The position numbers and the translations under genes are program-made. Positions 43,159 to 52,154 of a DNA stretch of 59,172 bases are shown piece after piece (the stretch's first letter is position 1; each line of letters begins with the position of its first letter). This stretch comes from an uncultured Eubacterium sp. (GTDB taxonomy: Bacteria > Bacillota > Clostridia > Lachnospirales > Lachnospiraceae): NCBI GenBank assembly GCA_947178105.1, contig CAMWXD010000021.1, positions 1-59,172 on the forward strand. The letters run 5' to 3'. The notes under the pieces are model-generated. The model did no database searches. It saw only the letters and a program-made list of their open reading frames with translations, and had not been told where the DNA came from.

Positions 43159-44748
43159 TTATTCCTTTCCGAATTCGGAAAGCACAAGCCCTTCGTTGCG
43201 GTCAAGCGTCATGCCCACGCTCCATTCGTTGACAAACAAAAGCAGAGGCCGCCCTTTCATATCCACGACCTTTTTCATATCCGAAGTCCCGGTCAGCCGC
43301 TCCAAATCCACCCCTTTATTTTCAATCCAGCGGATATGCTCATACGGCAGGTTTTCCATACGGATCTCTACATTGTATTCATTTTCCAGCCGGAATTTTA
43401 AGACGTCAAACTGCAATACGCCGACAACGCCGACGATAATCTCTTCCATGCCGCCCTTATATTCCTGGAAGATCTGGATCGCGCCTTCCTGTGCGATCTG
43501 CGTCACGCCTTTGACAAACTGCTTGCGTTTCATCGTATCGACCTGGCGCACCCTTGCAAAATGCTCCGGAGCAAACGTCGGGATCCCTTCAAACGCAAAG
43601 CTTTCCTTTGCTGTCGTAAGCGTATCCCCGATTGAAAAAATACCTGGGTCAAACACACCGATAATATCTCCCGCATACGCCTCCTCAATGATCTTTCGCT
43701 CCTGCGCCATCAACTGCTGCGGCTGGGAAAGCTTCACCTGCTTTGCGCCCTGGATATGCTTCACTTCCATACCCGCCGTAAATTTGCCGGAACAAATGCG
43801 CATAAACGCCACGCGGTCGCGGTGGTTTTTATTCATGTTTGCTTGTATTTTAAACACAAACGCTGAAAAATCCTCGGAAAACGGGCTGATTTCACCAGCG
43901 TCAGAATTTCTTGGAAGCGGTGCATATGTCATCGACAAAAAATGGTGCAGAAACGTCTCCACGCCAAAATTGGTCAGTGCCGAGCCAAAAAATACCGGCG
44001 ACAGTTCCCCTTTCGTCACAAGCTCCTGGTCAAACTCTGCGCTGGCGCCGTCCAAAAGCTCAATTTCTTCGAGCAGCAGGCTTTTGGCATCCATTCCGAT
44101 TTCTTCTGCCAATGCCGGGTCATCGACCGCAATTTCGTGCTCTGTCCCTTCCTTTGTCCCTTTTAACGTATCCGAAAAGGTCATGACCTTTTTGGTATTG
44201 CGGTCATAGACCCCTTTAAACTCTTTTCCAGAGCCAATCGGCCAGTTCACCGGACAAGTAGCGATCCCAAGCTCCTTTTCAATCTCATCCAGCAATTCAA
44301 AGGTATCGTTAGCATCACGGTCCATTTTGTTGATAAACGTAAAGATCGGAATATGGCGCATAACACAGACTTTAAACAGCTTCCTCGTCTGCGCCTCCAC
44401 GCCTTTGGAACCGTCTATGACCATAACCGCAGAATCCGCCGCCATCAAAGTCCGGTACGTATCCTCCGAGAAATCCTGGTGCCCCGGCGTATCCAAAATA
44501 TTAATGCAGTAACCGTCATAGTTAAACTGCAACACCGAGGAAGTAACAGAAATCCCCCTCTGCTTTTCTATTTCCATCCAGTCCGAAACCGCGTGCCTTG
44601 CTGTCGCCTTGCCCTTGACCGACCCGGCAAGGTTGATCGCCCCGCCGTAAAGCAAAAACTTCTCCGTTAACGTCGTCTTTCCTGCATCCGGGTGCGAAAT
44701 AATCGCAAATGTCCTTCTTTTTTCTATTTCCTGACGTAAATCAGCCAC
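43159..44748 (-). CDS. prfC: peptide chain release factor 3
   Basis: A 529-residue GTPase that recycles RF1/RF2 from the ribosome. The G domain has SHPDAGKTTLTEKFL, DTPGHQDFSEDTYR and NKMDRD; the later part contains GVVGVLQFDVLKFRLENEY, typical of RF3. It starts with GTG at 44748, eight bases after GGAGG. A promoter lies at 44876-44904. Confidence 0.96.
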   Translation of the reverse strand: MADLRQEIEKRRTFAIISHPDAGKTTLTEKFLLYGGAINLAGSVKGKATARHAVSDWMEIEKQRGISVTSSVLQFNYDGYCINILDTPGHQDFSEDTYRTLMAADSAVMVIDGSKGVEAQTRKLFKVCVMRHIPIFTFINKMDRDANDTFELLDEIEKELGIATCPVNWPIGSGKEFKGVYDRNTKKVMTFSDTLKGTKEGTEHEIAVDDPALAEEIGMDAKSLLLEEIELLDGASAEFDQELVTKGELSPVFFGSALTNFGVETFLHHFLSMTYAPLPRNSDAGEISPFSEDFSAFVFKIQANMNKNHRDRVAFMRICSGKFTAGMEVKHIQGAKQVKLSQPQQLMAQERKIIEEAYAGDIIGVFDPGIFSIGDTLTTAKESFAFEGIPTFAPEHFARVRQVDTMKRKQFVKGVTQIAQEGAIQIFQEYKGGMEEIIVGVVGVLQFDVLKFRLENEYNVEIRMENLPYEHIRWIENKGVDLERLTGTSDMKKVVDMKGRPLLLFVNEWSVGMTLDRNEGLVLSEFGKE

Positions 44749-44875
44749 AATCTATTCCTCCAGTCTATGAAAAATACTGCCGTAAACTGCACATGCTGTT
44801 TACAGCTCCTTACGATCTGTTCCTCGTATGCGCCGGCAGGTAAAATGCCCTGGATCTTTCTGCCAGCCAAACGTA

Positions 44876-44904
44876 ATTTTAGTATAGCAGCCTCCATCTG
44901 TCAA
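44876..44904 (-). promoter_or_regulatory. promoter of prfC
   Basis: A perfect TTGACA (44899-44904), 17 bp, TAAAAT (44876-44881), minus strand. Confidence 0.65.
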
Positions 44905-44908
44905 GGAA

Positions 44909-44972
44909 ATATCTATCTTTGCATATATCTATCTTTGCATATATCTATCTTTACATATATCTATCTTTGCAT
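44909..44972. repeat. 16-bp tandem repeat, four copies
   Basis: The unit ATATCTATCTTTGCAT occurs four times with exact 16-bp period; the third copy has one G-to-A change. It lies between the prfC promoter and the hydrogenase-like gene and may vary in copy number. Confidence 0.9.
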
Positions 44973-45040
44973 TCTTCTGCATAAAATTTTTATTCCTGCA
45001 CACACTTCCTTCATATTCATAGATAAAGGAGCTAAAACCA

Positions 45041-46258
45041 ATGACCTTCAACGAACTGCACCGCAATGTCCTGAAAGCAAAAAAAGACGGCGCCCCGCTC
45101 CCTGAGGGGCTTACGAACAGCGAACAGCACCAGCTAGACTGCCTGCTCCACCCTGACAGCCACCCGCTCGTCTGGAAAATAGATGATTGTAAGTGCCAGG
45201 ACGGCAAGTGCGCTGCCGCCTGCATGTTTGCCGCACTGGAAATAAAAGACGGGCAGGCCATATTCCATGCAGACAAATGCACTGGCTGTGCAAAATGCAT
45301 CGAAGCCTGCCAAAACCAAAACCTGGCCTTTAGCCATGATTCGGTCAAGGCGCTGGAAATGTTAAAGGAAGAGGAGCATCCTGTCTATGCGCTGATGGCT
45401 CCTGCTTTCATCGGGCAGTTCGGCGAAGCTGCCACGCCTTCGAAGGTGCGCAGCGCCTTAAAACAGATCGGTTTTGCAGGCATGATCGAGGTCGCCGCCT
45501 TTGCAGATATCCTGACCTTAAAAGAAGCGCTGGAGTTCCAACGCAATATGGAGCGCCCCGGCGCCTTTCAGCTCACGAGCTGCTGCTGCCCGGTTTGGAT
45601 TAAGCTGATCCGCAAGGATTTCGGCAAAATCGTGGAGCACCTGCCTGCGTCTGTATCCCCGATGATCGCTTGCGGGCGCATCGCCAAGGAACTGCACAAG
45701 GGCTGCCGCACCATTTTCGTCGGCCCCTGCCTTGCAAAAAAAGCGGAGGCAAAGGAGCCAGAACTTACAGGCGCGATCGACTGCGTACTGACCTTTGAGG
45801 AATTAAACTATTTATTTGAAGTATTCCAGGTGGATTTTTCTGTGCTCGAAGAAGAAGTAAAAGAGCATTCCGCCAGTGCCGGACGTCTCTATGCGCGTAC
45901 CGGCGGCGTCAGCCATGCCGTGATGGAATGCGTAGCTAAAATCGACTCCGGCTGCCAGGTAGACCCGGTCTATGCAAACGGTGTCGCAAACTGCAAAAAA
46001 CTGCTGGAGGATATTTTATCTGGAACAGCCAAAGGGAATTTCTTTGAAGGAATGGCTTGTGACGGCGGCTGTGTCGGCGGGCCAAAGCGCGTGATCCCGG
46101 CAGATCATGCCACTGCGCTTGTAAACGAATATGCGGCAGGCGCCCCTTACCGGACACCGGCAGAAAACCCTTATGTCATTGATTTGATCCACCGGCTCGG
46201 TTTTTTTACGATTGAAGAATTTTTAAAAAACAGCGAGATTTTAACACGCAGCCTGTAG
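45041..46258 (+). CDS. [FeFe]-hydrogenase-like iron-sulfur protein
   Basis: A 405-residue protein with two [4Fe-4S] sites (C50, C52, C57, C61 and C80, C83, C86, C90) and an H-cluster-like domain. Motif L1 reads TSCCCPVW (181-183), one cysteine longer than the usual TSCCPxW; L2 is GPCLAKK (C230); L3 is EGMACDGGCVGGP (C340, C344). It lacks the NuoG-like N-terminal part of catalytic HydA. It could be a sensory or group C/D hydrogenase, or a non-catalytic electron carrier. AAAGGAG precedes the ATG. No maturation genes are in the window. Confidence 0.82.
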   Translation: MTFNELHRNVLKAKKDGAPLPEGLTNSEQHQLDCLLHPDSHPLVWKIDDCKCQDGKCAAACMFAALEIKDGQAIFHADKCTGCAKCIEACQNQNLAFSHDSVKALEMLKEEEHPVYALMAPAFIGQFGEAATPSKVRSALKQIGFAGMIEVAAFADILTLKEALEFQRNMERPGAFQLTSCCCPVWIKLIRKDFGKIVEHLPASVSPMIACGRIAKELHKGCRTIFVGPCLAKKAEAKEPELTGAIDCVLTFEELNYLFEVFQVDFSVLEEEVKEHSASAGRLYARTGGVSHAVMECVAKIDSGCQVDPVYANGVANCKKLLEDILSGTAKGNFFEGMACDGGCVGGPKRVIPADHATALVNEYAAGAPYRTPAENPYVIDLIHRLGFFTIEEFLKNSEILTRSL

Positions 46259-46353
46259 CATTGCAAATATGGATCGCCTGCCAAAATGAAAACCATAGTG
46301 AACAAAATCTGATCACACAGATTTACAAGGGCGACAATAAATATTCCAGACAA

Positions 46354-47046
46354 TTACCAGCCAACTACCGCCGGATCTGCCACACCGTTCGCCTCAAATG
46401 CCTTTTGCCTGTCCAGGCAGGTCGCACAGCGGCCGCAGGGGTGCTTTCCGCCTTCATAGCAGCTCCACGTCAGCTCAAACGGCACATGCAGGCGCAGCCC
46501 TTCTTTTACTACCTGCGCTTTATTGCACGCAATAAACGGCGCTTCAATCCGCAGTGCGTTTCCGCTTCCTTCGTATATAGCGCTGTCCATGCTGTTTAAA
46601 AATGCCTCGCTACAGTCAGGATAGGCGCTGCCTGCCGCATCGTCCTTGTGGGCGCCGTAATAGATGCATGTACAGCCTACAGAAAGCGCCATACTCGCCG
46701 CACACGATAAGAACAGCCCGTTGCGGAAAGGCACATAGGTACTGACCGGCGCACCCTGCCTGCCTTCCAACTGGCTGGCATAAGATGCTTCCGGGATCTG
46801 CTGCGCAGAATGGGACAGTAAAGAACAGTCGCTATAGGCAAAGACCGGCGTAAGATCCAGCTCCATGCCCTGCAGCCCGTAAGCATCCAGGATCTTTTTT
46901 GCTGCTTCCACTTCTTTTTGGTGCTTTTGTCCATAGACAATCGAAAGCGGTATGACATTTTCCTTTCCATAACGCTCGATGGCAAGCCCAAGGCAGGCCG
47001 TGCTGTCCACACCTCCGCTGAATAAAACCATTGCTTTTTCTTTCAT
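46354..47046 (-). CDS. queC: 7-cyano-7-deazaguanine synthase QueC
   Basis: A 230-residue ATP-dependent enzyme that turns carboxydeazaguanine into preQ0. The PP-loop is FSGGVDST (residues 9-16), and the zinc site is CYEGGKHPCGRCATC near the C-terminus. GGAG lies ten bases before the ATG at 47046. It is the third gene after the preQ1 riboswitch. Confidence 0.95.
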   Translation of the reverse strand: MKEKAMVLFSGGVDSTACLGLAIERYGKENVIPLSIVYGQKHQKEVEAAKKILDAYGLQGMELDLTPVFAYSDCSLLSHSAQQIPEASYASQLEGRQGAPVSTYVPFRNGLFLSCAASMALSVGCTCIYYGAHKDDAAGSAYPDCSEAFLNSMDSAIYEGSGNALRIEAPFIACNKAQVVKEGLRLHVPFELTWSCYEGGKHPCGRCATCLDRQKAFEANGVADPAVVGW

Positions 47047-47069
47047 ATCCAAGCTACTCCTTCAAAAAC

Positions 47070-47564
47070 CTATCTGTTATCTACCTTTTCCGGATACAGG
47101 TCATGATGGCTCAACCGTTCAAACGCTACCTGCTCCCAGCACGTTCCAGGCTTGCCGTAATTGCAGTATGGATCGATAGATATCCCGCCGCGCGGGGTAA
47201 ATTTGCCCCATACCTCGATATATTTCGGATCCATCAGACGGATCAGGTCTTTCATAATAATATTCATACAGTCCTCATGAAAGTCCCCATGGTTACGGAA
47301 ACTGAACAGGTACAGCTTTAACGATTTGCTCTCCACCATCCTCGGCCCTGGTACATAGGAAATATAGACTGTGGCAAAATCTGGCTGTCCTGTGATTGGA
47401 CACAGGCTGGTGAATTCCGGGCAGTTAAATTTTACAAAATAGTCGTTGTCCGGATGCTTGTTTGGAAATGTCTCCAATACCTCCGGCGCATAATCCATCC
47501 GGTAGTTTGTATGTTGGTTTCCTAACAGCGTAATGCCGTTTTTTTCCCCATCCGATCTTCCCAT
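47070..47564 (-). CDS. queF: preQ0 reductase QueF
   Basis: A 164-residue single-domain (YkvM type) NADPH-dependent nitrile reductase that makes preQ1. The cysteine nucleophile is in [16 protein letters not shown], and the QueF signature is [21 protein letters not shown] take the second ATG (47564), six bases after AGGAGG. Together with QueC it completes the late deazaguanine steps; QueD and QueE are not in the window. Confidence 0.95.
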   Translation of the reverse strand: MGRSDGEKNGITLLGNQHTNYRMDYAPEVLETFPNKHPDNDYFVKFNCPEFTSLCPITGQPDFATVYISYVPGPRMVESKSLKLYLFSFRNHGDFHEDCMNIIMKDLIRLMDPKYIEVWGKFTPRGGISIDPYCNYGKPGTCWEQVAFERLSHHDLYPEKVDNR

Positions 47565-47604
47565 CGTCATTCCTCCTTTCTATTTTCTGTTTCTTTCCTA
47601 TACG

Positions 47605-48111
47605 CTACGCTTCCCGTGTCTTGGTAATGCTCCCTATACGGACGCGCTCAATGGCTTTTACAAGCAGCACGCCGCACACCGACGGAATTGCCTGTCCGAT
47701 GCAAAGGCTTGCAGCCAGCGGCAGATAAGAAAGCTTCAATAAGTAAGACAGCCAGGCCGAAACGCCGAAACCCGGCACCAGCACAATCGGAACCGCGATC
47801 CAAAAACGGTTCCAGCGCATTTTGCGGATACCGACAATCAGAGCTGCGGTCACGATGCCTACGAGGCACCCTCCGCACATATCCAAAATGCCGAGTCCTC
47901 CAAACAGCATATTCGCTATGAAATTTGCGAGACCAAGGGGTAAAACCAGGAACGGAAACAGGTAGGCAAGGGCATACAGCGCCGTAGCAATGCGGATCTG
48001 ATATGCTCCAAAAGAAAAACTTTGCGTAAAGTACAGCACTGTCACATACAGTGCAATGACCATGGCAGAAAACGTCAGCTTCTGCACTTTGCTCATTTCT
48101 TCATTTCCCAT
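47605..48111 (-). CDS. queT: queuosine precursor transporter QueT
   Basis: A 168-residue membrane protein with about five to six helices, the substrate-binding S component of an energy-coupling-factor transporter for queuosine precursors. Signature regions are FGAYQIRIATALYALAYLFP and ANFIANMLFGGLGILD. GGAGG lies nine bases before the ATG. It is the first gene of queT-queF-queC behind the preQ1 riboswitch, which fits salvage of preQ1. Confidence 0.9.
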   Translation of the reverse strand: MGNEEMSKVQKLTFSAMVIALYVTVLYFTQSFSFGAYQIRIATALYALAYLFPFLVLPLGLANFIANMLFGGLGILDMCGGCLVGIVTAALIVGIRKMRWNRFWIAVPIVLVPGFGVSAWLSYLLKLSYLPLAASLCIGQAIPSVCGVLLVKAIERVRIGSITKTREA

Positions 48112-48195
48112 ATTCGTTCACCTCCAAAAACACTTGCTTCTGAGACATGCTTTTGTTTCAGAATGGATACACAACAACTTAAACTACACAGTTGT

Positions 48196-48234
48196 CCCTA
48201 GTTTTGTTTAATGACAGGATGGTCTCGAACTGTC
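48196..48234 (-). promoter_or_regulatory. preQ1-I riboswitch
   Basis: On the minus strand the P1 stem is GACAG (48230-48234) with CTGTC (48213-48217), the loop is TTCGAGACCATC, and the tail is ATTAAACAAAACTAGGG. This matches the small preQ1-I plan (hairpin with a GUUC-type loop and an A-rich tail ending ACUA) and lies 85 bases before queT. A weak hairpin TTCTGA/TCAGAA and GTTTTT before the queT ribosome site may be the expression platform. Confidence 0.75.
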
Positions 48235-48279
48235 AATTCCATATTTGGAAGCAACGCTGCTTTTGTAGCAGACAGGGAA

Positions 48280-48308
48280 AGTATACAGCATTGCAGGAAA
48301 AAATGCAA
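48280..48308 (-). promoter_or_regulatory. promoter of queT-queF-queC
   Basis: TTGCAT (48303-48308), 17 bp, TATACT (48280-48285), minus strand. The transcript would start about 40 bases before the preQ1 aptamer. Confidence 0.7.
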
Positions 48309-48311
48309 GCT

Positions 48312-48399
48312 AAAAAACAAAATCTCCCAGGCAAAACACCCAATATTTGTTACTGTTTACACCTTCGGTGCTCACAGTAACGGAAATTTTGCCTGGGAG
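48312..48399 (-). terminator. long two-tier terminator of the hemerythrin gene
   Basis: CTCCCAGGCAAAA/TTTTGCCTGGGAG (48387-48399 with 48324-48336) encloses GTTACTGT/ACAGTAAC (48374-48381 with 48349-48356). ATTTTGTTTTTT follows on the minus strand. It ends just before the que promoter. Confidence 0.8.
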
Positions 48400-48415
48400 C
48401 AAACAGCAGCGGAGT

Positions 48416-49786
48416 TTATTTATGTCCCCCGTTTCCCTGCGCTTTTTTCTCAAAGTACCGGTCAATATTTTTTTTGATCTCCGCAGGCTTGGCGCTTTTG
48501 AGCAAATATCCTTCCGGCTTTAGCGGTATGACCTTGCTGACGCTTTCCTTATCGACCTTTCCTGTCAAGAAAAAGACCGGGATATCTGCAAGCTCTGTCT
48601 CAGAACGGATCATCTTAAGCACCTGAGCCCCGTCACAAACCGGCATGTCATAATCAAGCAAAACAAGGTCCGGGCGCTCAAGCGTCATGCAGCAGATCGC
48701 CGATGTGCCGGAATTTGCCACTGTAATCTGATAATCCTCCTGCAGCAGCCCTTTCATTGCCAACTGAACCGTATCCGAATCATCTACGACAAGCAGCTTC
48801 TTTTTTCTGGCGTTTTTTTCCTTTGCGTGATCCTGTAAATATTTTTCGATATCTGTCATTGTATGCTCTTCCTGCACTGTTCCTTCTTTTTTCCTCTTTA
48901 CAGGATGCGGCGTCATGGCACAATAGGCAAAATATCCTGCACCCGCATCAAACAGCAGGCTGTACTGCGGAAGCTGTCTGTCAAACATCTTTTGAAACTG
49001 CTCGTACGTCAGCAAATGCTCGCTTTCCAGTTGGTACACTTCCTGCGATGAAAACCGCTTCTGAATGCTTTCTACAAACTGCCGTGCCGTATACCTGGCT
49101 GCATCCATAATCACAACATTCAATTTTCCAGACGTGTCGCCGATCATCTTCCCGACTGTCTCCACGAGAAGGTTTTCTTCAAAAACAAGAATGACCTCCT
49201 GCTGTTTTCCGTTTGCTGATCCATAGGTAAGGCGGTAATAAACCCCCTTCCCAAATTTTTCGCCGCCATAACATTCGCTGACAACCTGGGATTCCAGCCG
49301 GAACATATCGTGCAGCAGCCGTATAATCGTCTGCTTTACGACAAACTGCTCTTCCTCCGGCATCAGGTTCACCCATTTACTTGCCTCTCCTCCCGTCATC
49401 GCGCGGTCTTCCGTCAGCGTATGCCCAATCAGCCATCCCGCACATACGCCCAGAAAATGCTCAATCGCTTCCTTTTCATAGCCGCTCTGCTCCAGTTCCT
49501 TTTCCAGAAGCGGCAGCGTACGATTACTAAAATCATCATGCAGGCGCTTATGTGTTTGAAGCCCCTTATATGCAATGGATTCCATATAAGCTTCTTCCTC
49601 TGCAAAATGCTTGATCGCATGATCCTTAAAATATTTGATCCCTTCCTGGCAGACCCACGGAGCTTTTACCTCCTGTCCGCTGAATTTGAAAAGCTTATTT
49701 ATGATATGAAATAATTTTTTGTGCTCATTATCAATACGATCTATACCAATGTTATACCTGTCTTCCCATACCAGATAATTTCCCAT
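48416..49786 (-). CDS. hemerythrin-CheX-receiver fusion
   Basis: A 456-residue soluble protein in three parts. Residues 1-130 form a bacteriohemerythrin (LVWEDRYNIGIDRIDNEHKKLFHIIN, HFAEEEAYM, HKRLHDDF) that binds a di-iron centre and oxygen. Residues about 145-300 resemble a CheX/CheC-like domain (VVIMDAARYTARQFVES). The last 120 residues are a CheY-like receiver (VVDDSDTVQLAM, LVLLDYDMPVCDG, FFLTGKVDKES) with the phospho-acceptor Asp in LLDYDMP. It probably links oxygen sensing to chemotaxis or other signalling. GAGGAGG precedes the ATG at 49786. Confidence 0.85.
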   Translation of the reverse strand: MGNYLVWEDRYNIGIDRIDNEHKKLFHIINKLFKFSGQEVKAPWVCQEGIKYFKDHAIKHFAEEEAYMESIAYKGLQTHKRLHDDFSNRTLPLLEKELEQSGYEKEAIEHFLGVCAGWLIGHTLTEDRAMTGGEASKWVNLMPEEEQFVVKQTIIRLLHDMFRLESQVVSECYGGEKFGKGVYYRLTYGSANGKQQEVILVFEENLLVETVGKMIGDTSGKLNVVIMDAARYTARQFVESIQKRFSSQEVYQLESEHLLTYEQFQKMFDRQLPQYSLLFDAGAGYFAYCAMTPHPVKRKKEGTVQEEHTMTDIEKYLQDHAKEKNARKKKLLVVDDSDTVQLAMKGLLQEDYQITVANSGTSAICCMTLERPDLVLLDYDMPVCDGAQVLKMIRSETELADIPVFFLTGKVDKESVSKVIPLKPEGYLLKSAKPAEIKKNIDRYFEKKAQGNGGHK

Positions 49787-49996
49787 ATGATCCCTCCTCA
49801 TCATCCTATAGCCTGTACATTACATATTTTACCTACAATGGTTTTCTCTTCCGGCAAAACCTGGACTGCATCAGGCAAACCGCATCGCCGTCCGCCTGAA
49901 TGTGTCACTTCTTAAATACTATATGCAAGAAACTGGCATAACGTCCTCTCTTTTTGGAAATTTCCTGCATAAAACGCTGCGCCTGCCAAAAAGCAT

Positions 49997-50037
49997 AAAA
50001 AAGAACATCCTCTAAAACTTAGAAAATGCTCTTTTTT
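49997..50037 (-). terminator. terminator of the spoIIIA operon
   Basis: AAAAAAGAGCATTTTCT pairs with AGAGGATGTTCTTTTTT (50021-50037 with 49997-50013), with G-U pairs only on the minus strand, then runs of T. It follows the spoIIIAH stop by about 60 bp. Confidence 0.75.
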
Positions 50038-50095
50038 GAAACTATGTTCACAGAACCATATGCCTTTATAAAACTATGTCTTGTGAAAAAACACC

Positions 50096-50935
50096 TTATT
50101 CCTGTTTCTCTGTCGTAATCGGCGTGATCACGATATTTTCTGCGGATACTTTTGTTTTGCGCTTTACGATATCCTCAATCTGCGCGCGCTTTGCGTCTGT
50201 CACATCTCCCATATTCAGCACCACGTCCGCCGCATCCTCTGTGATGCTTACTACCACGTCGGTAAAGCCTTTTGCCTCCAGCAGCATTTCTGCATCCGAT
50301 TCACGCTGCGCAATGTCTGTCAGCGTAACCATCTTGTCAACGGCATCCTGTTTTTCCTTATCGGAAATCGCTGTGCTGTTGATGACCTCCATCAGGTCTT
50401 CTTTATTCTGGGAACGCACCTGCTCACGGTTGAGCTTTGCTTCGACTGCAAAGTTGATGTTGGATACGCTTGTGCTTGTAAGTACGGTTTCACCTGGATT
50501 TTCAATCTGCTCGCCTTTCGTTTTAGCATCTGCATTGGATGTATCTGCGTTTGCCGATGCTGTCGTTTTGCTGTCTGCATTTTTTCCGTCTGTCGCTTTG
50601 CTGCTGTCTGTCTCACTGTCTGAAGCCTTTTTGTCCGATGCCTGGTTTTCGGTATTCCCGCTTTGCTGTTTTTTTGTCTTTGTTTCATCTGCGCCGGTAT
50701 CCCCTGCCGCTGTATCGTCCAGTTTTGTATCAACCTCTGTCTCCGCAAAAATATCTGCGTCTACTAAAGTCTCATCATACACAATATCGTAATCCTCTTC
50801 TGAAAGCCCCGCACTTGTCTGCGCCAGCCCTTCGTCGCCGATGCTGGTGTGCGTATAGCTCAAATACCCTGCTGCCGCAATCATCAGCGCCAATGCGGTA
50901 ATAATGATCTGATTTTTTTTGAAAAGCTTTTTCAT
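50096..50935 (-). CDS. spoIIIAH: stage III sporulation protein AH
   Basis: A 279-residue membrane protein of the mother-cell side of the SpoIIIA-SpoIIQ channel. One N-terminal helix (IIITALALMIAAAGYLSY), a long acidic/Asp-Thr-Ser-rich linker (about 60-150) and a C-terminal YscJ/FliF-like ring domain (EAKLNREQVRSQNKEDLMEV, DVVLNMGDV). It is longer than the B. subtilis protein because of the linker. Last gene of the operon. Confidence 0.92.
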   Translation of the reverse strand: MKKLFKKNQIIITALALMIAAAGYLSYTHTSIGDEGLAQTSAGLSEEDYDIVYDETLVDADIFAETEVDTKLDDTAAGDTGADETKTKKQQSGNTENQASDKKASDSETDSSKATDGKNADSKTTASANADTSNADAKTKGEQIENPGETVLTSTSVSNINFAVEAKLNREQVRSQNKEDLMEVINSTAISDKEKQDAVDKMVTLTDIAQRESDAEMLLEAKGFTDVVVSITEDAADVVLNMGDVTDAKRAQIEDIVKRKTKVSAENIVITPITTEKQE

Positions 50936-51025
50936 ACTGATTCCTTCTCCCTATATGGTCTTTTTTACTATTGCTATTGTATTCCGGCTTCCATTTCTTT
51001 ATGCCTTTTTCTTTCCAATCTTTCC

Positions 51026-51568
51026 TTACTCCTGCATCTTTACAATTTTGATCTTATGCACCTGCACCGGAAACAGCGCCAGTACCGCCTCCTGCATTTC
51101 CTGCTTGACTTTCGAGTCCCCTCCTCCCTGCGCAACGATTAGCACCCCTTCCACAGCCGGCAGCTTCTCCTGGCTGATATAAGGCGTTCTGCCGTCTGCC
51201 TCCTGATAAACGGTAGACTCCTGGTACTGGCTGCTAAGCTGGCTGTCCCCGCTGCCGTTTGCCGATTTGACCACATCCTTTTCCACAACGGTTTCTCCGC
51301 TGTCCTGAAACGTAATCATAACACGTACCTTCCCAACCCCTTCCATACAGCCAAGCGCCTGCTCCAGCTCATCCGCCAACTGTTTTTTATACGCCTTTAC
51401 CTGTGCTTTTTGGCTGCTTTCCTGCTCCTCTGGCTGGGTAAACAGCTCTTTCTTCTCCTGGCTGCTGCCTGTAGGCAGCGCGATCACAAGCAGCAGGATC
51501 CCGCTTAGCCCGACAATCATCCACTTTGTCTTGTCCATTTTTTTCAAAAGCTCAGTCAACCATTTCAA
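51026..51568 (-). CDS. spoIIIAG: stage III sporulation protein AG
   Basis: A 180-residue protein with one N-terminal helix (WMIVGLSGILLLVIALPTG) and a C-terminal ring-building domain (EQALGCMEGVGKVRVMITFQDSGETVVEKDV, EGVLIVAQGGGDS). AG forms a large ring in the intermembrane space between mother cell and forespore. It follows AF by 31 bp. Confidence 0.93.
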   Translation of the reverse strand: MKWLTELLKKMDKTKWMIVGLSGILLLVIALPTGSSQEKKELFTQPEEQESSQKAQVKAYKKQLADELEQALGCMEGVGKVRVMITFQDSGETVVEKDVVKSANGSGDSQLSSQYQESTVYQEADGRTPYISQEKLPAVEGVLIVAQGGGDSKVKQEMQEAVLALFPVQVHKIKIVKMQE

Positions 51569-51599
51569 CCATCTGCCCTCCCTGCCCTGGCAATACTGC

Positions 51600-52103
51600 T
51601 CAGTCTATAAAAATCTGCCGCTCCTGCAACTGATACGTTTCCTTTAGTAGCTGCACCATCCTGTCCCTGACAGCCGGATCCTCCTGTTTTTGCTGTGCGT
51701 CCAGCCAGACTGCCACATGGCTGACTTCATAGCTGTCTGAAATGTCCACACGGGCATGGCTGACCGTAATGCCCTGCGCCTGCGCCTGTGTGATCAGCTC
51801 CTCGGCAGCCGCTTTTTCATACTGCTCAAGCTGGCGTTCCTGCTGCAAAAGCTCCGTCTCTTTCAGATCCGACGCAAAGCCGTCCATGTTTTCCCAAAAT
51901 GCATCATAAGATGAAAGTATCTTATTCCCGCCGCCGTTCCCAAACAGGCGAAGCGCCGGAGAAACAAGCACAAGCAGCAAAACCATGCCGGATAAAAACC
52001 GCAGGTATTTTTTATATTCTTCTGCGGCTGCAAGCTGCGTCAATATCGTAAGGACGAGATACAGGATCAAAAATTCCTTCATCCAGTTTAAAACCGCGTT
52101 CAT
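51600..52103 (-). CDS. spoIIIAF: stage III sporulation protein AF
   Basis: A 167-residue protein with two N-terminal helices (EFLILYLVLTILTQLA, FLSGMVLLLVLVSPAL) and a soluble C-terminal domain (GITVSHARVDISDSYEVSHVAVWLD). Part of the SpoIIIA channel. AAAGGAG precedes the ATG. Confidence 0.92.
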   Translation of the reverse strand: MNAVLNWMKEFLILYLVLTILTQLAAAEEYKKYLRFLSGMVLLLVLVSPALRLFGNGGGNKILSSYDAFWENMDGFASDLKETELLQQERQLEQYEKAAAEELITQAQAQGITVSHARVDISDSYEVSHVAVWLDAQQKQEDPAVRDRMVQLLKETYQLQERQIFID

Positions 52104-52154
52104 CCGCCACTCCTTTCCTTGTTTGCATCCGCCCGCAGGCGCTCGAAAAACGGC

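Noticed and set aside
43196..44209. A long plus-strand open frame (337 codons).
   Set aside because: It lies entirely opposite prfC, has low-complexity Ser/Pro/Phe-rich composition and no ribosome site; a shadow.
44909..44972. Repeats that could suggest a CRISPR array.
   Set aside because: The units are contiguous 16-mers without spacers and no cas gene is nearby.
46259..46353. AAATCTG/CAGATTT as a terminator between the hydrogenase-like gene and queC.
   Set aside because: The 7-bp stem has no T-run on either strand.
50076..50792. A plus-strand open frame of 238 codons.
   Set aside because: It mirrors the repetitive linker of spoIIIAH, giving an artificial Ser/Ala/Val/Phe-rich product.
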